Of a DNA stretch of 64,000 nt, positions 31,759 through 40,519 are shown piece by piece. Within the stretch, counting starts at the first letter, position 1; each line of letters begins with the position of its first letter. The translations under genes and the position numbers were made by a program. The DNA comes from Paracholeplasma brassicae (GTDB lineage Bacteria; Bacillota_I; Bacilli_A; Acholeplasmatales; UBA5453), in NCBI RefSeq assembly GCF_000967915.1, contig NC_022549.1, forward strand, positions 434,001-498,000, given 5' to 3'. The notes beneath the pieces were generated by a model. That model was given only the letters and a program-made list of their open reading frames with translations, searched no databases and was not told the DNA's origin.

Positions 31759-32936
31759 AAAATAAAATAATTTCTTATGTCGATCCAAGCAAACTTGAAG
31801 TCCACAGAATAAAAACGGAAAATGCAATTGAACGTCTACAAGAAAAACAAACAAAGAATCAACAAAAGATTGATGATTTAATGTCTGAAAACAAAAATAA
31901 AAACATCAAAAAAATTGTTAAGCTTGCAGATAAAAATCAAAAGATCAAAGTACAACTAACAAGAATGGATGAACGTTTAGTCCAAATTAATGAAGGTAAA
32001 CTTGAAAAAGTTGGTCTTTATCGTCAGTTTAAAGAATGGTTTTCAAGAATTCCATACCAAAATCAAAAGGTCATTTGGGGCGTTTTATTTACAACCCCTT
32101 GGCTGATTGGGATGATACTATTTTTCTTGCCATCGTTTTTTAAATCGATTTGGTGGAGCTTTAATAATGTGATGCCTTCAAACGACGGTTTAGTCATATC
32201 GTTTGTTGGATTGGATAACTACATTGAGTTGTTTTCTAGATACGTTGTTGATGGAAATACGGTGTTCAACGTTGAGTTGTACATGTTTGTTCAAAATCTA
32301 GCGATTGATTTACCAATCATCTTGATATTCTCGATTTTGATTGCCGTTTTCTTAAATAAACCATTTAAGGGACAAACCATCATCAAAGCAATTTTCTTTA
32401 TACCAGTCATTTATAATTTTACGTTAATTTCAGACACATTATCTAAAGGCTTTGGTCAATACATTGATTCCTCAACAGGGGCAGATCAAATGTTTGTTGA
32501 GCAGTTGTCCATGTTCTTCTTAGAAATTGGACTTGGAAAGAGTTTTATGGAAATCGTCTTACAAGCGGTTGATCGAATTTTTATGATTGTGAACTTATCA
32601 GGCATACAAATTTTAATCTTTATCGCAGCGATTCAAGCAATTCCAAATCAACTCTATGAAGCAGCTAAAATGGAAGGCGCCTCAAAATACGTAATGTTTT
32701 GGAAGATTACAATTGCGATGATAACACCACTGATATTAACTGCAGCAATTTATACAGTTGTTGATTCATTTACAAGAGCACCGATTTACCGGTTCTTAGA
32801 TTTTGCGATGACACAAAACCGTTATGGGTTAGCTGCGGGTATCTCGGTCAGTTACTTCATCATCAACATCGGGATTATCGCATTTGTATTTATGCTAATG
32901 AAAGGAAGGGTGTTCTATTATGATGACAGAAAATAA
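31755..32936 (+). CDS. ABC sugar transporter permease, UgpA/MalF type, with N-terminal coiled-coil extension
   Basis: A 393-residue permease, about 90 longer than usual. Residues 1-95 are a Lys/Glu/Gln-rich, probably coiled-coil cytosolic extension (EKQTKNQQKIDDLMSENKNK). The normal six-helix permease follows (VIWGVLFTTPWLIGMILFFL onward), with the EAA loop YEAAKMEGASKYVMFWKITI near residue 301. It is the first permease of the operon's second importer; its partners are the following permease and the binding lipoprotein at 33993. What the extension binds is unknown. Confidence 0.9.
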   Translation: MKNKIISYVDPSKLEVHRIKTENAIERLQEKQTKNQQKIDDLMSENKNKNIKKIVKLADKNQKIKVQLTRMDERLVQINEGKLEKVGLYRQFKEWFSRIPYQNQKVIWGVLFTTPWLIGMILFFLPSFFKSIWWSFNNVMPSNDGLVISFVGLDNYIELFSRYVVDGNTVFNVELYMFVQNLAIDLPIILIFSILIAVFLNKPFKGQTIIKAIFFIPVIYNFTLISDTLSKGFGQYIDSSTGADQMFVEQLSMFFLEIGLGKSFMEIVLQAVDRIFMIVNLSGIQILIFIAAIQAIPNQLYEAAKMEGASKYVMFWKITIAMITPLILTAAIYTVVDSFTRAPIYRFLDFAMTQNRYGLAAGISVSYFIINIGIIAFVFMLMKGRVFYYDDRK

Positions 32937-33966
32937 AACCCACTTTCTAAATCGTCAATTTGATAAGTTAAAGAACGAATCAAAAAAAGTATACGATAAA
33001 CGATTAAAAACTGCTTATAAAAGAAAGATGACGTTTGAGTTACTGCTTGAAAAGGCGGCAATCCTGTTAAAGTATTTTCTACTATATGGTTTAGCATTTA
33101 TCATTATTTACCCGTTAATTCAACAAATATCGATTGCACTTAGAGCGCCAGAGGATATCAATAACCCACTGGTCTTGTGGATTCCTGAAACGTTCTCACT
33201 CATGAACTTTAAGATATCGGTAATAGTTCTAGATTACTTTACCGCCCTTAAGAATTCATTGATGCTTAGTGGTATTGTAACAATACTTCAGGTATTAACG
33301 ACCGCACTTGCTGGCTATGCGTTTGCAAGATTGAAGTTCAAAGGACAAAATGTGCTGTTTGTGATTGTTCTTGCAACCATCATTGTGGCACCATCAACCA
33401 TTGAATTACCACTAAAATTAACCTTAATGGATTTTCTAGGTACCGGTAAATCGTTACTTGGAACGCCTTTGGTCTTGTATTTATTTGCAGCCACCGGCAT
33501 GGGGATTAAGTCAGGTATTTTCATTTACCTATTCAGACAATTCTTTAGAGGGATTCCTGAAGAGCTAGAAGAAGCGGCACACGTCGATGGGGCAAACCCA
33601 ATCCAAGTGTTCTTCAAAGTCATGTTACCAAACGCCAGAGGTGCGATGGTACTTGCCGGTATTTTAACCTTTGTGTGGCAGTGGAACGATTCTTATTTCA
33701 CGGCGAACTTTGTTTCAAAGGTCAATAGTGATTTCTCGACCTTAACAACCAAAATGATGTCGATTAGAAATGCAATTCAAGGCGCAATTCAACAAGCCGG
33801 TGTGTGGCAATTATTTGACCAAGACGTGACTCAAAACCCACTGTTTACTTCAATGGTGTTAAATACGTCTGCGATGTTAGCAATGATTCCATTACTCATA
33901 TTTTATCTTGCAGTTCAAAAGATTCTATTTACAGAAGGTATTGAAAGAAGTGGCCTTGTAGGCTAA
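32920..33966 (+). CDS. ABC sugar transporter permease, MalG/UgpE type
   Basis: A 348-residue permease with a charged helical N-terminus (about 50 residues) and six helices. The EAA loop is LEEAAHVDGANPIQVFFKVM near residue 210. It starts 17 bp inside the previous gene after AAAGGAAGGG. It is a close paralogue of 234-1247, also sharing the C-terminal FxEGIERSGLVG-type ending, so the mur-linked and glycan-linked importers had a common origin. Confidence 0.92.
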   Translation: MMTENKTHFLNRQFDKLKNESKKVYDKRLKTAYKRKMTFELLLEKAAILLKYFLLYGLAFIIIYPLIQQISIALRAPEDINNPLVLWIPETFSLMNFKISVIVLDYFTALKNSLMLSGIVTILQVLTTALAGYAFARLKFKGQNVLFVIVLATIIVAPSTIELPLKLTLMDFLGTGKSLLGTPLVLYLFAATGMGIKSGIFIYLFRQFFRGIPEELEEAAHVDGANPIQVFFKVMLPNARGAMVLAGILTFVWQWNDSYFTANFVSKVNSDFSTLTTKMMSIRNAIQGAIQQAGVWQLFDQDVTQNPLFTSMVLNTSAMLAMIPLLIFYLAVQKILFTEGIERSGLVG

Positions 33967-33992
33967 TAAAAATAAAAGGGAGAATAAAAAAA

Positions 33993-35477
33993 ATGAAAAA
34001 AGTATTTAGTGTTGTAACACTCGTTTTACTTTTGGTTCTCATGGTTGGCTGTGGTGGTGGAAATTCACCTAAACCAAATCCAAACCCAGACCCAAATCCA
34101 AACCCAGATCCAGTTGAAAAAGAATACGATTTGGGTGGGATTGATTTTGTCATCATGTGTGATAATGCACAAAAATGTGATCCAAGATCATCTACTTACG
34201 AACGTCTTTTCAAACAAGAAAAGGTCAATAAAATTACAGACGTTGAAGCTAAATACAACGTCAAAGTCGTCTTTAAGAACTACCCAACCAACGCTTCATG
34301 GGGTGGCGCTAGAGAACGTTACATCATTGAGGAGTCAACGTTAAAGACTCAATCGGTGCACGTGTATGAAATCATTTCAACTTCGATCGGTAATCTAGCT
34401 GAACAAGGTGCGATTGTTTCACTTGATGACTACATGGATGCTTTTGGTAGTGAATTGTTTTTCCCTGAGAAAAAAGCATTCGGCTTAGTCAAAGGAAAAC
34501 ATTATGGGTATGATGATCAATACCCAATTGCAGACAAAGGTCTTTATTTCAACGTTGATTTATTAGGCAGAGTCTTAGGTGAAACACGTAAAAACGAGCC
34601 AATCGACTTATGGAATAAAGGCGAATGGACTTGGGAAAAGTTTGAAGCGTTAGCAGAAGAACTTAATGGTAAATTAGATCACACAAGAACCGATGAAAAC
34701 GGTGGTGCTCAATACGTGTTTGGTGGCAGAACTTATAACTGGGCATACGGGTTTATCGGGGCAAATGGTGGTAGACTTGTTGATGAAGATTTTAATACTT
34801 ATTTAACAAGCAAACCAGTCCTAGATACACTTGAGTTTTTAAATGGCATGTACCAACAACCAGGTATGTGGATTGACGATGCGGATTTATCGAACACATC
34901 ACAACCACAATTTACCGCTGGTAACGTGGCATTCCAAGATGGCGAATCATGGCACATCAGTGCATCAAACAAATGGGGCAGTGCAAACTTTGATATTAAC
35001 TATGTACCATTCCCAGTTGGACCAGAAATCTTAGAAGATATGTCAAATTATCGCTTGCTTACGGTCGGTGGTAAATCAACTCATGTCATTTCATCGTCAT
35101 TTTCAAAAGCGAATATTCCTGCTGGATATGAGGACTTAATGATCCATGATGAAATTATCTTTAAAATCTGGGCAGATATGCAATATTTCCCTGAAACAAT
35201 TGAAGCAATTCAAGATGATTTTTATAACACAAGATTACTTGCTAACTATGCAAGTGAAGATTCACGCCTTGTGCATTTGGATTTAATCAATACGACGTTT
35301 CCGGATAACTTTTATAGTGTGATGGAATCACAAAATCAAAATGATACGTCTTATATGATTATGATTCAACAATCGGTTCGTGATGGCGACATTAGAAACG
35401 TCATGACGTCGACGGAATCTAGCTTACGAGCAACCCTAATTGAAAAATTCAATTTAGGTGAAAATTACTACAACTAA
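33993..35477 (+). CDS. ABC transporter solute-binding lipoprotein
   Basis: A 494-residue lipoprotein: signal peptide with lipobox LMVGC (Cys 20), then a Pro/Asn/Asp repeat linker (PNPNPDPNPNPDP, about 27-40) that spaces it from the membrane. A periplasmic-binding fold of the sugar type follows (IADKGLYFNVDLL, WTWEKFEALAEELNG, TAGNVAFQDGESWH). It serves the permeases at 31755 and 32920. A strong hairpin after its stop may protect its message. It shows little likeness to the fused binding protein at 22419, so substrates may differ. Confidence 0.88.
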   Translation: MKKVFSVVTLVLLLVLMVGCGGGNSPKPNPNPDPNPNPDPVEKEYDLGGIDFVIMCDNAQKCDPRSSTYERLFKQEKVNKITDVEAKYNVKVVFKNYPTNASWGGARERYIIEESTLKTQSVHVYEIISTSIGNLAEQGAIVSLDDYMDAFGSELFFPEKKAFGLVKGKHYGYDDQYPIADKGLYFNVDLLGRVLGETRKNEPIDLWNKGEWTWEKFEALAEELNGKLDHTRTDENGGAQYVFGGRTYNWAYGFIGANGGRLVDEDFNTYLTSKPVLDTLEFLNGMYQQPGMWIDDADLSNTSQPQFTAGNVAFQDGESWHISASNKWGSANFDINYVPFPVGPEILEDMSNYRLLTVGGKSTHVISSSFSKANIPAGYEDLMIHDEIIFKIWADMQYFPETIEAIQDDFYNTRLLANYASEDSRLVHLDLINTTFPDNFYSVMESQNQNDTSYMIMIQQSVRDGDIRNVMTSTESSLRATLIEKFNLGENYYN

Positions 35478-35485
35478 CAACAAAG

Positions 35486-35518
35486 GAAGGTGCGTCACAT
35501 TTGTGACGCCTACCTCCG
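35486..35518 (+). other. Intercistronic hairpin after the binding-protein gene
   Basis: Strong stem GGAAGGT-GCGTCAC / GTGACGC-CT-ACCTCC with a 4-base loop and no T run. It resembles mRNA-stabilising or attenuating hairpins found after binding-protein genes. Downstream genes run on in the same direction after 22 bp. Confidence 0.6.
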
Positions 35519-35539
35519 TGTTTAAATAAAGAGGTCAAT

Positions 35540-36103
35540 ATGAAAAAAATAGTTTTTATGGGTGATTCAATCACGGCTGGTTTTAAACAATTAAATCAAT
35601 ACCCAAACGTGATCAATATCGGGGTTGGCGGTTATAAAACAACCGAACTCATCCCACTCGTTAAAGAGTTAAGATTACATCAACCTGAGGTTGTCTTTCT
35701 AATGATAGGCATCAATGATTTCCTTTGTAACTTGCGTTATTTTCCTCACGGGTATACAATCCCATTTCACAAGACGTATGACGCCTTAGTTGAAATGATT
35801 AGTGTTAACTTACCAAGAACAAAAGTGTATTTGACATCGATTTTACCGATGAATGGAAGACCAGAGGGCCTTTTAGTCAAAGAAAATGTCAAAACGTATA
35901 ATAAAGAAATTGAAATCATTAACAAGTTCATCAAAGACAAATCGAAAACCTACAAAGCCACCTATCTTGATTTATATAACGTCGTTCTTAAGGATGGTTT
36001 GTTAAATGAAGATTACACCATTGACGGTATTCATTTGAGTGAACAGGGTTATGAGGTTTACTTAAACTTTTTAAAAGAATCGACTGAAGGCTTATTTATT
36101 TAA
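35540..36103 (+). CDS. SGNH/GDSL-family hydrolase (esterase/deacetylase candidate)
   Basis: A 187-residue SGNH hydrolase with all blocks: FMGDSITAG (Ser10 nucleophile), the block II Gly in NIGVGGYKT, GINDF (Asn) near residue 60, and DGIHLSEQG near 165 (Asp and His). No signal peptide, so cytosolic. Relatives remove acetyl or acyl groups from carbohydrates; here it may deacylate imported sugar. It lies 62 bp after the binding-protein gene, beyond the hairpin, with AAAGAGG upstream. Confidence 0.85.
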   Translation: MKKIVFMGDSITAGFKQLNQYPNVINIGVGGYKTTELIPLVKELRLHQPEVVFLMIGINDFLCNLRYFPHGYTIPFHKTYDALVEMISVNLPRTKVYLTSILPMNGRPEGLLVKENVKTYNKEIEIINKFIKDKSKTYKATYLDLYNVVLKDGLLNEDYTIDGIHLSEQGYEVYLNFLKESTEGLFI

Positions 36104-36134
36104 AGACGAAGGTATAACAAAGGAGAGAAAAAAT

Positions 36135-37544
36135 ATGAAAAAAATAATGACATTGGGCATCATTGTGTTCTTGTTGATGGCAATTGTAGGCTGCCAAAGC
36201 GATGGTCCTCAAGTTGACCCTAAGCCACAACCAGACCCGGATGAAGAAAAGTATTTAAACGATCAGATTTCACCCTTGTTGTCTTTTGCTGATGCCTCAA
36301 AACAAAGTGTATCAATCAAGCAAAACAGCGAGTATGACATTTATCAAGGCCTCAAAGCACTTGATAATTTAGAAGGCGATATTACAAGTAAAATTGAAGC
36401 CGATTTAGGGGACTTTGATTTATCAGTCCCAGGGACGTACGAACTTGTATTTTATGTGTTAGACCGTGCTGGTAATGTTTCTAATCAGTTAATTAAATAC
36501 ATCACAGTCTTAGAAACGTATGACGTTTTAGCGTCTTACCCAATCTATCAAAACACCATTTCTAATGAAGCACAACTACCAACGGCACCTAATTGTTTTC
36601 AAGGTGCTTACTACCATAAAGTATTTTCATCAAAGGATTATTGGTTAGGTTTAGAAGCAGAAGTCACGCTACCAATGCCAGACATTAACCGCTATGAAAT
36701 GACTTATAACGATTCATTAAATATTGATCCAAACGCAAGAAATTTAGATAACCCATCACTTTACATGGGTGGGAATGCTTACGCCGAAAGTGACGTGGGC
36801 TTATCACTAAAGAATGCACTCGTTAAAAACAGTGCGGGTTCTACGGGGATTTCGGTTGGCTCTTACGCATTTAGACCATTTTGGCGTTACATTACCTCAT
36901 ACGATTACGACGCTGGTAGCTACGACAGAGCCAATGGCCGTTATTACGCCGTCAGCTGTAATGGGTCAGGTACGTCAAAAAACTGTAGTGGTAACTGGGA
37001 TTTTAATGATACTCAATATTATTACTTACCAGGCGATCAACTAAGAATGATTGTTTACTCACCAAAACCAGGGTACTTACAACTTCAAATTGAAGTAATT
37101 GCCGCATCGACGCTACCTTATTCGGTGGGCGTTCGCACATTCAATGACTGGAAAGCACCAGAAGATTTTATCTCACCAGTATTTCCTAGTTCAGGGCATG
37201 GCTCAATGAAAGCTGAATTCAAACGCGTGAATGCGATTGACCAAGTAGCAAATGAAGGTAAACCAGTCAAAGAAACCACAACGACCGTAGGTGAAGCGAT
37301 TTGGCATAACACTTATCTACACCGAAACATCGATGGTATCTTATACCGTGTGCCTTTTAATGATACACGTACTGCGGTGATGAGCTGTCCGGTAGCTTCA
37401 TACTTTACAACGACTGGGATTGATGATGTTACTGGTGGAGAGACCGTGGCGATTCACCCATTTAAAACATCACTTGCGATGACAATTGATCAATTATCAA
37501 CAATGAATTCACGTGCGTTAAACACGCATAAGAAAGAAGAATAG
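36135..37544 (+). CDS. Lipoprotein with Ig-like DUF5011 domain and unknown-family domain (protein B)
   Basis: A 469-residue lipoprotein: lipobox AIVGC (Cys 20), a short Pro/Asp linker, an Ig-like DUF5011 segment (about 37-130; ALDNLEGDITSKI, PGTYELVFYVLDRAGNVSNQ), then the unknown domain also found alone at 14789 and 42080 (about 150-450: CFQGAYYHKV, LYMGGNA, ESDVGL, RPFWRYIT, YYLPGDQLRM, LQLQIEVI, KRVNAIDQ, SCP). Here the domain is outside the cell, whereas its two relatives have no export signal. AAAGGAGAG precedes the ATG. Confidence 0.82.
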   Translation: MKKIMTLGIIVFLLMAIVGCQSDGPQVDPKPQPDPDEEKYLNDQISPLLSFADASKQSVSIKQNSEYDIYQGLKALDNLEGDITSKIEADLGDFDLSVPGTYELVFYVLDRAGNVSNQLIKYITVLETYDVLASYPIYQNTISNEAQLPTAPNCFQGAYYHKVFSSKDYWLGLEAEVTLPMPDINRYEMTYNDSLNIDPNARNLDNPSLYMGGNAYAESDVGLSLKNALVKNSAGSTGISVGSYAFRPFWRYITSYDYDAGSYDRANGRYYAVSCNGSGTSKNCSGNWDFNDTQYYYLPGDQLRMIVYSPKPGYLQLQIEVIAASTLPYSVGVRTFNDWKAPEDFISPVFPSSGHGSMKAEFKRVNAIDQVANEGKPVKETTTTVGEAIWHNTYLHRNIDGILYRVPFNDTRTAVMSCPVASYFTTTGIDDVTGGETVAIHPFKTSLAMTIDQLSTMNSRALNTHKKEE

Positions 37545-37553
37545 AGGAATATT

Positions 37554-39065
37554 ATGAAAAAAATAGCGGTACTACCTCTGGATGAGAGACCTTGTAATTA
37601 CACGTTTAATCAATTACTCGTTAAAGGAATGCCCTATCAAATCTTTGTACCTGAGTTAACCATTTTAGGGGATAAGAAAAAAAAGGGAAATCTACCTGAA
37701 ATATCAAAATGGTTATATGAGATATCTAAGGATGTCGATGGCATGGTAATTGCCGTTGATACCTTGGTTTATGGTGGTATCGTACCATCTAGATTACACC
37801 ATGACGAAACTGCTGTATTACTAGATCGTCTAAATGTATTAAGAAAAATCAAAGAGTCAAACCCTTCTTTAAAACTATATGCTTATAGCTTAATCATGAG
37901 AAATCCGAAGTACTCTTCAAGTGAAGAAGAACCAGATTACTATGAAACGTGTGGTAGAGAAATACACTTGTATGGTGTCTACGATCATAAGAGTGAATTG
38001 GGTATTCTAACCGAAGAAGAAAAAATGCATTTTGAAGAAATTAAAAAGACCATCGATCAAGCTTCACTGACAGATTACCTAGAAAGACGAGAAAAGAATA
38101 TTGTCGTTAATTTAGCTTTTCTAGACCTAGTCAAAGAAGGTATCATTGAGTTTGGTATTGTCCCACAAGACGATTCAAGCCCATATGGTTTAACCGCGAC
38201 GGATCAAATCAAAGTTAGAAAGAAAATCAAAGACAATAACATTGAACTTGATTGCTATATGTACCCAGGGGCAGATGAAGTGACCAACACGCTTTTAGCA
38301 CGTATGATTAATCAATACGAAGGTAAGAAGCCTTTAATCTACTTAGCCTACGCATCAATCACAGGTGGTATGCAAATTCCACTTTACGAAGATCGTCTAT
38401 TAAATGAAACCATTAAGTATCAAGTGCTTGCAGCTGGTGGGATGATTGTCAGTAGTTTAAAAGACAGTGATTTGGTCTTGTTAGTCAATGTGCCAGCCTC
38501 TCATATGAGAGAAACCAATCACCAACACGTTGCTTCGCTTGAATACGACGCATTTAGAAATCTAATTGAGTACGTGGAACAAGCAAATTATGCGATCGAA
38601 CTTGGAAAAAAAGTGATTATCGCTGACGTTGCTTACGCCAATGGTGGGGATTTAAACTTATTAAAATTATTAAGACAAAAAGATTTATTGATGAAAATAT
38701 CGGCTTATGCTGGGTGGAATACTTCTTCGAATACGCTAGGTACCTGCATACCACAAGGTATGTTTGACTACCTTTACCCAAACCGTAAAGAGAACCTTGA
38801 TTTCTTAGGTCTAAGATACGTTGAAGACTTTGGGTATTGTAGTGTGGTTCGTTCAAAAGTAAGTCAAACGTTAAGTTTACCTAACCACTACTTTTTACTT
38901 GATGGTAAAAAAGGAAATGTGGTAAATCAAATTAAAGAAGAACTACAAACGTTTATCAATGACCAATTAAATGGCCGTTATACCATTACAATTAATGACA
39001 TATACTCCCCTTGGAATCGTATGTTTGAAACCGGATTGGATGTTACAGTCAATGAAAATAAGTGA
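37554..39065 (+). CDS. DUF4127 family protein
   Basis: A 503-residue cytosolic protein matching DUF4127: KIAVLPLDERPCNYTF at the N-terminus, VIAVDTLVYGGIVPSRLH near residue 65, LYAYSLIMRNPKYSSSEEEP near 105, YPGADEVTNTLLARM near 240 and AYAGWNTSSNTLGT near 385. The reaction is unknown. The conserved acidic, Arg and Asn-rich blocks suggest an enzyme acting on sugars. It lies between the B lipoprotein and two hydrolases in the same operon. Confidence 0.85.
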   Translation: MKKIAVLPLDERPCNYTFNQLLVKGMPYQIFVPELTILGDKKKKGNLPEISKWLYEISKDVDGMVIAVDTLVYGGIVPSRLHHDETAVLLDRLNVLRKIKESNPSLKLYAYSLIMRNPKYSSSEEEPDYYETCGREIHLYGVYDHKSELGILTEEEKMHFEEIKKTIDQASLTDYLERREKNIVVNLAFLDLVKEGIIEFGIVPQDDSSPYGLTATDQIKVRKKIKDNNIELDCYMYPGADEVTNTLLARMINQYEGKKPLIYLAYASITGGMQIPLYEDRLLNETIKYQVLAAGGMIVSSLKDSDLVLLVNVPASHMRETNHQHVASLEYDAFRNLIEYVEQANYAIELGKKVIIADVAYANGGDLNLLKLLRQKDLLMKISAYAGWNTSSNTLGTCIPQGMFDYLYPNRKENLDFLGLRYVEDFGYCSVVRSKVSQTLSLPNHYFLLDGKKGNVVNQIKEELQTFINDQLNGRYTITINDIYSPWNRMFETGLDVTVNENK

Positions 39066-39786
39066 AGAGATTCTTGATGGTGTTCCACTAACTACTTACG
39101 AGGTAGAAGATGGTAAAGTTAAACCATTAATCTACTTCTTTCATGGGTTTAGTGGTAATAAAGATCAAAACATCATGGGCAGAGGTGAAATTCTTGCAAA
39201 CCTTGGTTTCTATGTGGTTGCGATCGATTCCTACATGCATGGGTTACGCATGCCTGAATTAGAAAAAAACCGTTCGAACATCAGCCGCTATGAAGACATC
39301 ATCGAAATTGTGATGCATACAGCTAAAGATGCAAAACGTCTATTTGCGAAGTATTTTCAGAATAGACCACAAGTACATAAAGACAATTATCATTTGTATG
39401 GCGTGTCGATGGGCAGCCTAACAGCGTTTTATCTTTCAACCATCGATGAAAAAGTAAAAACCATTGTTGGTTTAGTACCAACCCCATCGTTTGTTGAGTA
39501 TTACAAAGATAAAGCGACATTATATGGCTTTAATCAAGGCTTTTTCTACGATAGAAAAATTGCTTATTATCAGGCGCACGACCCACTAACAAATTATCAA
39601 TTACTCAAAGATAAAAATATCTTTATGGGGTGTGGGACAAAAGATGAGATTGTTAAACCAATCTTTGCAGAACGTTTAAAGGAAGTACTACCTGAGTTCA
39701 CATTAAAGTATTACGATACAGGTCACGTTTCAACGAAAGAGATGTTAGAAGACAGTTACGAATTTCTAAAAAACGAGGTATTCTAG
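39052..39786 (+). CDS. Alpha/beta hydrolase (paralogue 1)
   Basis: A 244-residue alpha/beta hydrolase: oxyanion loop FFHGFSGNK near residue 24, nucleophile elbow YGVSMGSLT near 117, and the C-terminal His in DTGHVST near 223. ATG 39052, 14 bp inside the DUF4127 gene, is used; a start at 38971 would be a shadow of that gene. It is followed directly by a paralogue. No signal peptide. Probably an esterase/deacylase for imported sugars. Confidence 0.82.
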   Translation: MKISEEILDGVPLTTYEVEDGKVKPLIYFFHGFSGNKDQNIMGRGEILANLGFYVVAIDSYMHGLRMPELEKNRSNISRYEDIIEIVMHTAKDAKRLFAKYFQNRPQVHKDNYHLYGVSMGSLTAFYLSTIDEKVKTIVGLVPTPSFVEYYKDKATLYGFNQGFFYDRKIAYYQAHDPLTNYQLLKDKNIFMGCGTKDEIVKPIFAERLKEVLPEFTLKYYDTGHVSTKEMLEDSYEFLKNEVF

Positions 39787-40515
39787 ATGGCGATATTGGT
39801 AAGAAAATTTCAGATTGATGGTATTCCACTATCGATCTATGAAACTGAAGATTTAAACGATAAACCAGTTATTTTTTCATTTCATGGATTTACAGGCTAT
39901 AAAGATGGGGATTATTTTAAACGTGAAGATTATTTAGCAAGATTAGGTTTTATTGTTGTTGGGATTGATACAATCCTCCATGGCGAAAGACGTATTGATG
40001 TTTATGAGAAAAAACCAGCGTCTGAAAAAATGAAAGATATCAATCAAATGATCATTCAAAGTGCAGAAGATGCGGTGCAACTCTACGAAAAATACATTAA
40101 GTACATGCCACGAGTCATTGAAAATGAAGTTTATGCCATTGGTGTTTCGATGGGTGGAGCAATTAGTACGTACTTATCGACCATTTACCCATTGAAAAAG
40201 GCAGTCTCATTTGTCGGTTCACCATCGATGGTCGAGTTTTATAAATTTAAGAAAGAAAAGTATCAATGGATTGAAGACGAGTACTACTTGGCAAATTTAG
40301 CGTATTTAAGCGATTTTTGCCCAGTAGAGCATCAAGACAAAATCCAATGCCCTCTTTTCTTAACTGGTGGTCTTCAAGATGAAACCATACCTTATCGGTT
40401 TCCATTAATGCTAAAAGATCACCCATTAGCAACCGTTAAATTATATGATACACCACACATGCCCAATCAACAACAGTTTGATGATGCGTATGAATTTCTA
40501 CTAAAAAAGGACTGA
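39787..40515 (+). CDS. Alpha/beta hydrolase (paralogue 2)
   Basis: A 242-residue alpha/beta hydrolase next to, and related to, the 39052 gene (FSFHGFTGYKDGD near residue 30; GVSMGGAIST with the Ser nucleophile near 120; CPLFLTGGLQDETIPY with the Asp; DTPHMP with the His). Its start touches the previous stop. The tandem pair probably arose by duplication and may remove different ester groups. Confidence 0.85.
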   Translation: MAILVRKFQIDGIPLSIYETEDLNDKPVIFSFHGFTGYKDGDYFKREDYLARLGFIVVGIDTILHGERRIDVYEKKPASEKMKDINQMIIQSAEDAVQLYEKYIKYMPRVIENEVYAIGVSMGGAISTYLSTIYPLKKAVSFVGSPSMVEFYKFKKEKYQWIEDEYYLANLAYLSDFCPVEHQDKIQCPLFLTGGLQDETIPYRFPLMLKDHPLATVKLYDTPHMPNQQQFDDAYEFLLKKD

Positions 40516-40519
40516 TGAC

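Noticed and set aside
34072-34116. Short tandem repeat resembling a microsatellite or CRISPR-like array
   Set aside because: It encodes the PNPDPNPNPDP linker of a lipoprotein; there are no spacers.
33929-34156. Minus-strand frame rich in Gly/Phe/Ser repeats
   Set aside because: It is the antisense reading of the Pro/Asn/Asp linker and leader of the solute-binding lipoprotein.
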